A stretch of 64,000 nt of DNA. It comes from Capsaspora owczarzaki ATCC 30864. Its lineage: Eukaryota; Opisthokonta; Filasterea. The position numbers were made by a program, and so were the translations under genes. This document shows positions 55,701 to 64,000 of the stretch, piece by piece. The DNA is taken from positions 186,001 through 250,000 of the forward strand of contig NW_011887295.1 in NCBI RefSeq assembly GCF_000151315.2. The letters run 5' to 3'. Position 1 is the stretch's first letter. Every line of letters starts with the position of its first letter. Under the pieces are notes generated by a model that saw nothing but the letters and a program-made list of their open reading frames with translations, did not search any database and was not told the DNA's origin.

Positions 55701-58568
55701 TGACACGGAGTTTTTGGAAGACTTTGACGTCCTGTTTAGCTTCTTGGAGCGTGTGGCCGCCTTGGGCTGGACGTCCCAGCGGCAGTATGAAGAGGCGTGG
55801 GCGTCCCTGCTCAGTGTGCTGGGCTCCAGTCTACCGGACGAAGAGATGAGCGCTGAGGCTGAGGTACTGCTGCGGGGGCGGATGGCGGGGGTTCGTGGGG
55901 TTTGCGGGAAAGGCTGTTCATTGCTGATAGCGAATATCTCAGAAAAATTGTTTGTTTGACATTTGCTCACTCATCACCAACCCGGATTTCTTGTTTCCTT
56001 TGATTCCAACAGAGAGAAGGCGTCTTCACGACGTGTGTCGCCATTCGCGGCTTGACAACCATTCTGCTGCAAACTGCAACTCAGCCAACGCCGGGAGATC
56101 CTTTGGGTGTTGTCAAGCACATTCGCCGTGATCGCAACATGCCGTGGCTCCGCACCAAGGCTGGACGGAAGCTCCTTTTGGCGCGCAACTTGATGGACAG
56201 CGACGCTCAGTGGCATCCGCTGCGCGAGAGTGCCACCTCTGTGCCCTTCCCAGTCAAGCCTCTGGCCGTGCTGGTCGACATGAATGCATCTGCCTTCCAT
56301 AGCAATACGGAGCGTGTTCCAGGTGGCTTTGGCTCTGGTGCGTTAGGACTGTACTCGGGCCAGATTGCTGCGAGCGTGCTTCGCGCCCGCTTCCACCGGA
56401 CTGCTTCGTCTGCAGCCGCTGCTGTCGCAGGTGTCGGTCAGCACCCCAGTGGACCTGACGGAGTGCGAAGCGGCTATGTTGCGGGTAGCAGCGTGGCGTA
56501 CGCAGTGGACGCGCAGATGACCTGGCCCGTTCCGGCGTGGCGTCCGTCCGAGTTTAACATTGACGCAGCGCGCGCCGGTGACAAGCCCATTGATTTGTCA
56601 TCGTACATGCGGATTATTCTGGAATTGTTCGGACACCGCATGCGGGGCGGTCCTGGTCGCTCGCTGCTTGTACTTAGCGAGGTGGTCAAGGCTGTTTTGC
56701 TCCTCAGCGACCTGTTCACGACGCGAAGCCAGTGGGAGTGGATGCTCAACACGTTTGTCGAGTTTCACCAGTTGCATCCCGCTGAAGATGTCATTGTCTT
56801 GCAGCACGTGGTGGTTGGTATTTGCAAAGCGTTGGCAGTCTTGCGCGTGCCTTGGCTGCCTTCAGCAACCGTTCCACTGTCGTCTGCTGCCGGCGGTGCC
56901 AGCGGAGTGAGCAGTACCCCTGGTGGATCTTCAACCTTGTTGAACGTGCCTGGCGCGCAGAGCTCGTCGGGACTATCACGTTCTGCCAGCAGCGTGTCGA
57001 CCCGCAGCATCAGCAGCGCGGCCACTGATGCCTCGTTGCTTTCGCGCACGCCTTCGTTGGCATCCAATCACAGTGCTGGTTCTGGTCGCTCCGTCTCAGC
57101 CGGCAACTACACGCCTCAGCAGCAGCAGCAGCAGCAGCAAGATTTGGCCCACATTCATCTCGACACCGTTGTGCGCATCGTTACGGATGCACTCGCATCA
57201 TCCCACGTTTGCATGCATATGGCAGCGCTGAACGGCGTGCTCTACTTGCTCGAGGCCCGTGTGCGTCCGATTGTCGTCGCCCTCATCCCCATCCTGTTTG
57301 AATACTTGCTGAGTGCGCTTGCACGCTCGATCGTTCCGCGCCACCAGCTGCTCATCATCTCGTGCATTGTCGCAATGAACGAGCAGGCGTCCAAAGAGTG
57401 CGAGGACAATGATTTCGTGACGCACAGTGTCACGGCGTTGCTCACCATTGCGATTGACGACGCGCACAAGTCAGACGTGGTCTTTGCTGCGGCCGTGAAT
57501 GGCCTTGAGCGTCTGTTTGTCTCGTACAAGCTGGGTGTCAAGGTGCGTGAGACGATTGCAACGCTCTGCGCGGACAAGTCCAACAGCAGCATGTTTTCGC
57601 GAGCCCAGCATGCGCTATTTGCAACACTGGCGGCCATGTATGTCGGAACCGACAAGAGCAGCACTGTCATTGGTGACTATGGGTCTGACAGCAACGACCG
57701 AGCCCCCGAGGTCGAGGTCTCGGAACCCGAGGAAGAACAGCTGCCCTCCATTCAGGTCATGGAGCGTGTGTCTGGATTCCTCTCAAAGATTCGCAAGGGC
57801 TTCCGTCACGAAGCGCGCGTCGTGTCGCGTGTTGTGCCCGTCCTGCTGATTGACTTTTTGCCAACCCAGCAAATCATCTCCACGGTCATGGGCGAGTTCC
57901 TCAGCAACCAGCAAGCCCATCCCGAGCTCCTTGCGGGCATTGTCTTTTCAGTGTTTTACCAGCTGCAGCTGCGGCGCCAGTACGACAGTGTCAAGAACTG
58001 GGTGCTTCTGTCGCTGCACAGCTTTACGCAAAAGGAGCCCCAGTCCCGCGCCCTCTGGAGCCTGACCTGTCTGTTTATCAGCGTTTCTCAGAACAAGTGG
58101 ATTCGTGCGCTGTACGGGAATTGGGATGGGTTTTTTTCTTTGTGTGTGCGGAATGTCTTCGTGTTTGTTTACTTTTTGCTTTGGTTGTTTGATCACACAG
58201 GTACCCGCTCGTTGTGAGTCGACCGGGCTTGGTAGACCACGATGATTTGCGCTTCTTTTACTCTGCCGCCCTGGACTTTTATCTTCATCAGGTGAGTCTT
58301 GTCGTCTCGGTGTCTGTCTGCGTTGTTTGTTGAAGACTTTGTTTTTTTGACAAATGTGGCGGCTCACAAGCACTGCGTTCTTGCTTTGTTCGTCCCCGCT
58401 GTACCCTCCTCCTCCTCCTCCTCCTCCTCCTCCTCTTCTCAGGATCTCATTCCTTCCGAAAAGGCCCGATTCATGTCCGTGTTTGCGTCGTTCAAGGGCT
58501 CCTCGCCCTACGAGCATCTCGTTCAGCTTTGCCAGCAGCAAGAGGCCTCTCCTTCCCCCGCGCTATAA
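46746..58568 (+). CDS. HTT: Huntingtin orthologue
   Basis: Seven exons (46746-46981, 47161-47408, 47503-47612, 47713-55863, 56013-58111, 58201-58291, 58443-58568) encode 3,686 residues; human huntingtin has 3,144. Huntingtin is a HEAT-repeat scaffold for vesicle transport, autophagy and cytoskeletal links, bound by HAP40 in animals. The N-terminal HEAT region matches human HTT closely: DAETDVRTAADESLNRIIKS, RSLRTALTKFADLAHLIKPS, EAVQETLAAC, SSVIRRTAAISIACLCRNA and HNIVTSTLELLQTLLRITP. The C-terminus also matches: YPLVVSRPGLVDHDDLRFFY, ALDFYLHQ and FASFKGSSPYEHLVQLC. Exon 2 begins with a short amphipathic segment (FFEAARNVVKS) followed by a run of about 15 Ser coded by TCG/TCA, where animals have polyGln. 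Extra length comes from a Gly-rich insert (about residue 880-920), a charged KEKERDKEEKRERK segment and Gln/His runs (about 1207-1262). Exon 4 alone is 8,151 bases. Confidence 0.93.
47205..47257 (+). repeat. TCG/TCA codon repeat (polySer) in huntingtin exon 2
   Basis: Nine TCG codons, then alternating TCA and TCG, giving about 15 Ser after an initial SSSSA. It sits between the putative N17-like helix and the first HEAT repeat. Confidence 0.95.
50818..50895 (+). repeat. Gln/His codon-repeat region in huntingtin exon 4
   Basis: CAG, CAA and CAT codons alternate to give HQQQQHQQQQQH and similar runs, interrupted by Leu-Pro. It lies in a linker between HEAT segments, far from the N-terminus. Confidence 0.9.
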
Positions 58569-58699
58569 AACAGCAACACGCGTCGCCGATCTCGTTGCTT
58601 TTGGTTTGTTTTTTCTCATCCCTTTTTGTTTGCTTTGTATGTTGTCATTCTGTTTTTGAAACAAAAAAGTTCGTCATTCATTTTTTAGCTTTCTTTTTA

Positions 58700-58730
<31 letters not shown>

Positions 58731-58857
58731 TGAAGCGGCTTCTTGGATTTTTTTCCCATTCTCTCAATCTCGCGCAAATCTCGCGCAAATCTCCACAACT
58801 CGGACATCACAACCATCACACACACTCTCTCTATAATACATCTCCATCTATTACGCA
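58569..58857. promoter_or_regulatory. Huntingtin 3' UTR and MscS promoter, with a 29-base T tract
   Basis: Only 289 bases separate the huntingtin stop from the next start on the same strand. A T run at 58703-58731 lies about 127 bases upstream of the MscS ATG. A short direct repeat (tctcgcgcaaa, twice, about 58767-58790) follows it. Confidence 0.45.
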
Positions 58858-61800
58858 ATGGGCGACGACGGCGCTGGCGATGGCGATGGCGATGGGATGG
58901 ACGCCTTCCATGCGACTGACGTCGATGGCAGCGATGCCGTGTCGAACGCCGAACTCGTCCGCCGTCGGGCTCGAGCTGCGGCCACCCGCGATGGCAATGA
59001 TAGTGATAGCGACAGTGACGATAGTGATGATGATAATGATGATGGCAACAGCGGCGGCGGCGGCGGCGGCGGGGGGCTCAAGGACTTGACACCGTTGCAG
59101 CAGCAGCAGCCACACCCGCCATCCCTCCGCCAGCCCCATCCACATCAGCCACTTTACCACCAGCAGCAGCAGTCACTCCAGAGCCAGCCATCGCATCAGC
59201 AGGCACACCGTGGGCTGCAGCACCAGCAGCACCTGTCGCACTCGCTGCATCGCCTGAACGCAGTCCAATCGACCGACTCCTCCTCTGGCTCTGGCGCAGC
59301 GAGCCCGGCGTTCTTCACCACTGCTGCAGGCGGCTCGCCAACGCAACAACAGCAGCAACTGGTGCGACGACTCTCGCAATTGTCGCAAGTCGCCGTCGAG
59401 CCACTGTCGTCCATGGTATCGTCGTCGCAGCCAATGACGCAGACGCTGCCGCCCTTCACACTCAACCTCAGCCACCACAGCTCGCCCGTGCTTCAGCCTC
59501 AGCCGAGCATTGCAGTGCCAGTGCCACCACTCGGAGACCCTGCTGCTGCTACTGCTACTACTGCTGCTCTTCCTCCGCCCGCACTTGCGACAACGATGGC
59601 TGCTGCTTCGGCAATACCGCCGACAACGACCGCAGCGCTCGTCCACGCACAGCAGTCCGTCCAGGTCCAGGAATCCAGTCCACGAGCAACGATAGGACAT
59701 GTCTTTACGCACATTGTTGCGCGAGATGACTCGTCGGACGACGACGACGACGGCGAGGATCCATTCCAACTTGGGCTGCCAACGAGGACGAACGAACAGA
59801 ACAAGAACAAGAACAAGAACAACAACATGTCGCGACCAGTGCGCACGCTGCAGACTGCTGCAAGCGCCTCTGGTTTAGAACCAACAACCGCAGCTGAGGC
59901 TCATCGCATGAATGCAGCTGCATCAACAGCTACAGCCACAGCTGCTGGTGCGTCGGAGCCTCTGCGGGTCCCTCAGAGCGTCGACACTGTCGTTTCAGGT
60001 GCGGAGGATGACGACGCTCAGTCGCTGATTGGGAAGGAAATCAAGCCACGCCCAAGAAGCATCTTCCTCAAGAACATTGCCGCGCATAGCACGTCGCATG
60101 TCGACATGCCACCGCCGCCAAGTGCAACGTCTCAAGGGGGCGGCGGGTTTTTCAGCTCTCTGCGCACCCCAAAGCCAGGCGTGTCGTCGATGGACGGGGG
60201 AACCAACCAGTCCAGCCCGGGATTTTTGAGCTCACTCTTTCGAAAGTCCGTCGCCCAGCAAGACGAGGTTGTCGCCCCAAAGCTCGATGGCGAGAGTCGG
60301 AGCGTCACGTTTGCCGCTGCCCCGACGCAGATGAACACGATTCTAGAAGAGGCTGGCAATGCGACTGAAGCGGCCGCCGCTGCTGCTGCTGCTGCTGCTG
60401 CTGCTGCCTCGACGACCACCATCACACCTTCCGAGTCTTTCGTCTCGTTGACTTCAGTCGAATCCGCTGCGTCTGGCCAGAATGAGGCCACTCTGAAATC
60501 TACTTTGGATGCAATTGCACAGGATGTGCAAGTCCCTCCGCCAACAGAATTTGACTGGGAAACGGACATGTCCGGCTCTGCCCCTACCAAGAGAAATCGT
60601 GGACGCTGCACGCTTCCGCCCTGGGGTTTCCGTGTCTTGTTTTGGATTGCGCTGGCAATCGTTCTTATCATTCCGGGCGTCGTTTGCTACGAGTACTTCC
60701 CATCCGCCTCCGTCGCGGGCGCAAAAGTGTACGCCTGGGTGCTGTTCTTTGCGATTGTCGCCGTCACCTATCTTGGGTCGTTGCTGCTCCTGACTGGCGT
60801 GTCCGCGGTGGTGGAGCACATTTTCCTCTTGCGCTCCAATTTTCTCTACTTTTACAATGCCATCATCTTCCCAGTCCACATGTTCTTGTGGTCCACCATC
60901 GTGCTCATTGCCTGGGAAACCCTCTTCCGCTCGTCCTGGGCGAGCAATTATGGAACCGATTTCGATCGTGACAAGCTGTGGTTTGTCACACGCATTCTCG
61001 TTGCGTTCATGGTGTCGGCGGTTGCGTTTTGTCTCAAGGTCATTCTGATCAAGCGACTGGCCTTCCACTTCCACAAGGAGGCCTATTTTGAGCGTATTCA
61101 GGATGCGCTCTTCTCCGAGTATGCGCTTCAAGCCTTGAGCGAGAAGGAAAAATACGCCAAGCCCATCAGCGAGGAGGAGACACACTCACCTGCACCATTC
61201 ACGCGAGAGCCCTCCACTCTCACACTGAACAATGGTGACGACGATTGGCAAAGCGGACCTCGCATTTCGCTGAAAGGCTGGCGAACCCCAGGCAGCCGCG
61301 GGACGAGCGCGCTTTCGCTGTTTCGACGGCATACTGCAAAGAATGTCCACCAAACGTTGCCGTCCGAGGACCGAATTGGACTCGTCGACCCTGCTGGGAC
61401 GGCAGCATGCGCGGAACCCGACGAGGCGGAAGCTCAACACCACGCCAAGGCAAATCCGTCGGGCTCGCCTGTCGATAATGGAGATGCAGAGCACATCATG
61501 ATGCCCACCATCAAGCCTGCCCCACCACCACCGCCACCTGCCAGTCAAGTCACGAGCAATGGAGCTGCTCCAACCGACTGCGATCATTCATCGACGCTCA
61601 TCAAGTCGAGCAGCTCGAGCTCCAACATGCCTGCCTCGCCATCCGTCACCAAGGTGCGACAAGACAGCATTGCAGGCCGCCTGACCTCGATGAAGCCCAA
61701 GCAAGTCAACACGCACGTGCTGGACAAGTTGGTGCGCTTCGTGCGCAAGAACAAGATTCAACTGACTCCAATCCACGAACGCATCGGCAACTCGTCTGAA

Positions 61801-62805
61801 ATCAAGTCAAGCAACGAAGCCCGCCGTTTGGCCAAGGCGCTCTTCAACCACGTAAAGTCTCCCGAGCTCGACTACCTCACGTTGGATGATTTCCAGTGCA
61901 TTTTGAAGCCGGACATGGCAGTGCGCGCCTTCAAGCTGTTCGATCACGACATGGACGGCAAAATCACCAAAGCAGAAGCCAAAGAGACAGTCTTGAACAT
62001 TTACAAGGAGCGCAAGGCTCTGGCTGCCGGTCTGTCCGACGCCAAGACGGCCGTGCGCAAGCTCGATAACGTCTTTACGGTGCTGCTGTGCTTTATTCTC
62101 TTGTTTGTGTGGCTCGCCATCCTCGGCGTCGACGTCACCAACTTTTTCCTGACGCTGTCCACCTTCTTGCTCGCCTTCACCTTTGTGTTTGGAAACTCTG
62201 TCAAGGAGCTGTACGAGTCGGTGGTCTTTTTGTTTGTCAACCATCCGTTCGACGTTCAAGACCGCGTCTTTTTCAACAATGAGAATTGCTTTGTGACGGA
62301 AATCCACCTGATGAACACTGTCTTTACGCGCTGGGACGGAATGGTGATTTCCTATCCCAACGCCGTGTTGAACAAGCTGCCGATTCAAAATGCTCGTCGG
62401 TCGACCGACATGCTCGAGGTAATTGACCTGCAAATCCACGTCTCGACCCCGGCCGCCAAGATTGAGGAGATGCAAACGCGCTTTGCCACCTATCTGCGCG
62501 AAACTGCTGCAGACTGGTATGCGCTGCCCGTCATCTTTTCCGTCGTTGAGCTCGAAAACACCAATCGTCTCAAGCTGTCTCTTGGTGGCAAGACACGCTT
62601 CTCGTGGCAAGACGGTGGCGCCCGTGCCAAACGAAAGACGGATCTGATCATGTTCATGAAACGCGTTTGCGAGGAGCTTGACATTCACTACTATCAGCCC
62701 GAAAGTCTGCTACATGCGCGAGTTCACTCCCAGGCACCGATGTCACAGCAACCCTCGTTTGAGCAATGGCAGCAGTACCAGCAGTTCCTCCAATGGCAGC
62801 AGTTC

Positions 62806-62836
<31 letters not shown>

Positions 62837-62925
62837 CGGTGGGCCCGCAGCCACCCATGGGAATGGCGCCTTTCGCCTCAGCCGGAGGTCAGCAATTTGA
62901 CTTTGCTCCCGAACCCAAGTGGTGA
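58858..62925 (+). CDS. EF-hand MscS-type mechanosensitive channel
   Basis: A single exon encodes 1,355 residues. The first 570 residues are low complexity (acidic, Gln, Ala, Ser runs). Four hydrophobic spans follow at about 585-740 (WGFRVLFWIALAIVLIIPGV; VYAWVLFFAIVAVTYLGSLL; YNAIIFPVHMFLWSTIVLIA; ILVAFMVSAVAFCLKVILI). A cytoplasmic linker and a canonical EF-hand loop (DHDMDGKITKAE, about 1029-1040) come next. The MscS core follows: NVFTVLLCFILLFVWLAILG, then the pore-helix region LSTFLLAFTFVFGNSVKELY and the beta domain HPFDVQDRVFFNNE. This order (four spans, EF-hand, MscS) matches the fungal Msy1/Msy2 organisation, ER channels that help cells survive hypo-osmotic swelling and control calcium. 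The C-terminus is Gln-rich. The start at 58858 opens an acidic leader and is the first ATG after the T tract. Confidence 0.92.
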
Positions 62926-63339
62926 AAAAAAATGGACAGCAATTCCAGAGGCTTTTGTTTGTTTGTTTGTTTGTTGCATGTTGGGTGGCTTTTTTTGAGT
63001 ATTCTATTGGTTGGTTTTATTCCAATACTGTACTACGTAGAATCTATATCTCTCATCTTGACCCAAAATCTCGTTCAACGTATCCGACATAAAGCGAATC
63101 GCATCGCACCAGCGATTCCAACCAAAAAAGAAAAAGAAAGAAAACAAAAGGACTGCTTAAAAAAAAAAAAACTCTAGACGGGGTCGGTTTGTATCCATAT
63201 TCGCATTAGTATTCATTATTAGCAACATCCAAATTATTGCTGCTGATCACAACGATGCGAAATTCGAGTTTTTGGGTGCAGTTTCTGTTTTGGATGATGG
63301 GTTGGCGGACTTCATCTTCGATTTGCCCTGTCACCAGTC
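62926..63339. other. Intergenic stretch, MscS 3' UTR to tRNA gene
   Basis: No gene recognised. It contains a gttt tandem (about 62957-62974) and A runs (about 63126-63170). No AATAAA was found close to the stop. Confidence 0.5.
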
Positions 63340-63411
63340 TCGAGCATAGTTCAGTAGTAGAATTTTCCGTTTGGGTCGGAAGGGTCGTGGGTTCAATCCC
63401 CACTGCTCCCC
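63340..63411 (+). tRNA. tRNA-Pro (UGG)-like gene with mismatched acceptor end
   Basis: A 72-base cloverleaf can be folded. D arm gttc/gaat, anticodon arm ttccg-TTTGGGT-cggaa with anticodon TGG, five-base variable loop, T arm gtggg-TTCAATC-cccac, and 3' acceptor strand tgctccc plus discriminator c. A T run follows (63415-63420), fitting Pol III termination. The 5' acceptor strand reads tcgagca, so pairs 3-7 form but pairs 1-72 and 2-71 are T-C and C-C mismatches. The D loop is short and lacks a clear GG. The variable and T arms look more bacterial or mitochondrial than nuclear. It may be a working tRNA, an inserted mitochondrial copy or a decayed gene. Confidence 0.65.
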
Positions 63412-63625
63412 TAATTTTTTGCCGATTTTTCTTTCGTGTTTTTTTTTAAGTTTGTTTTTTTGTTTTTTTGAGGGTTTTTTTTTTTCATTGATCATCTGTT
63501 CAGCACGGACAAAACAACCATAACAAAAAAAAACCATCGCCAATTCGAAAATCAATGAAGAGATCAAAGGTGAAAGGGGAAAAAGAAAACCACGAAAGTG
63601 GTTTGCGAGCAGAAGCAAAAAAAGA

Positions 63626-63742
63626 GTTACAACAAGCAGTATTCCCGCGTGGTCTCCCACCGCAGTACTAACTACTCTCATGGTGGTTTAACTTCGCAGA
63701 GCGGAACGGGATGCGGTGCATTCCACCAGATATGGCCGTAAC
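63626..63742 (-). rRNA. 5S ribosomal RNA
   Basis: Reading the minus strand from 63742, the sequence starts GTTACGGCCATA and ends in TTGTTGTAAC, so the ends pair as 5S helix I. Inside are the conserved GAAGTTAA segment (internal Pol III promoter, box A region) and TAGTACTGCGGTGGGAGAC (box C region) near the 3' half. The length of about 117 bases is right. A run of T (minus strand, about 63623-63617) follows the 3' end as the Pol III terminator. Only one copy is in the window. Confidence 0.95.
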
Positions 63743-64000
63743 TGAAATACGGCAGTTGGGTGTTTGATTCATATGTGAACGTGTTGTTCTGAGAGCAGTT
63801 GACTGTGTGTGTCTATCGGTCGGTCACTGCGTCCGCGCTTCGCGTATCCGCCGAAGGGTTCGGTTTTTGATTGAAATTGTACTGTACTGCGATGACAAGC
63901 ACAACCATTGATGCACAATGAGCATGCCCAAATGCGAAATCGAACTAGAACCGCCAGATTCCGTAGTTGTCTTCAAACACGAACACGCCCGATTTCCAGC
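63743..64000. other. Right end of window, upstream of the 5S gene
   Basis: No gene or repeat recognised in these 258 bases. Confidence 0.5.

Noticed and set aside
47713-55959. Furry/PAG1-type HEAT protein as the identity of the giant gene
   Set aside because: Considered first because of size and HEAT repeats. The N- and C-terminal blocks match huntingtin in order and detail instead.
63331-63681. 116-residue minus-strand frame containing WGLNPRP
   Set aside because: This is the usual false peptide read from a tRNA gene on the opposite strand, followed by T-tract sequence.

Overview
The window is nuclear DNA of a eukaryote with a compact genome. Genes are close together (often 75-300 bases apart) and lie on both strands. 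Coding sequence is GC-rich. Introns are mostly 50-250 bases, nearly all GT-AG with two GC-AG, and proteins carry many Gln, Ser, Ala and Gly runs. The gene set includes a huntingtin orthologue, a CSRP-type two-LIM protein, a RIN-like VPS9/Ras-association protein, TAPT1, MGME1, a GT92 glycosyltransferase and an LRR receptor with a tyrosine-motif tail. This fits a unicellular relative of animals (Holozoa, for example a filasterean such as Capsaspora). The species is an inference from gene content and style; no marker here proves it.

Layout: 1-1699 (-) is the 5' part of a TM9SF nonaspanin. 2371-5073 (-) is a Gln-rich bZIP factor. 6287-7604 (-) is a secreted protein of unknown family. 7928-9239 (-) is an aquaporin. 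10742-13615 (-) is an LRR receptor. 15337-16608 (+) is a membrane-anchored P-loop ATPase. A gene-poor stretch (16.6-19.8 kb) holds only uncertain open segments. 19840-20937 (+) is a GT92 glycosyltransferase. 21903-22791 (-) is a Cys-rich, probably GPI-anchored protein. 24105-26212 (+) is TAPT1. 26323-29960 (-) is the RIN-like Rab5 exchange factor. 30216-32395 (-) is ALG10, and 32607-33981 (+) is an oxoglutarate/malate-type mitochondrial carrier, the two divergent. 34227-36299 (-) is an ankyrin-repeat protein. 37018-38659 (-) is CSRP, divergent from PRP40 (38960-42299, +), which converges on cyclin L (42595-44355, -). 44707-46441 (+) is MGME1. 46746-58568 (+) is huntingtin (3,686 residues as modelled). 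58858-62925 (+) is an EF-hand MscS channel. The right end carries a tRNA-Pro-like gene (63340-63411, +) and a 5S rRNA gene (63626-63742, -).

There is no operon-like logic, but some themes recur. TM9SF, ALG10, GT92, TAPT1 and RIN serve the secretory and endosomal system. PRP40 and cyclin L, both ending in RS domains, serve splicing and face each other tail to tail. MGME1 and the carrier serve mitochondria. The LRR receptor, CSRP, RIN-like and huntingtin genes belong to signalling, cytoskeleton and trafficking families best known from animals. I found no CRISPR array, prophage, LTR element or other recognisable transposon. Exon boundaries were read by eye from splice signals, reading phase and protein-family fit; most should be right to within a base or two.
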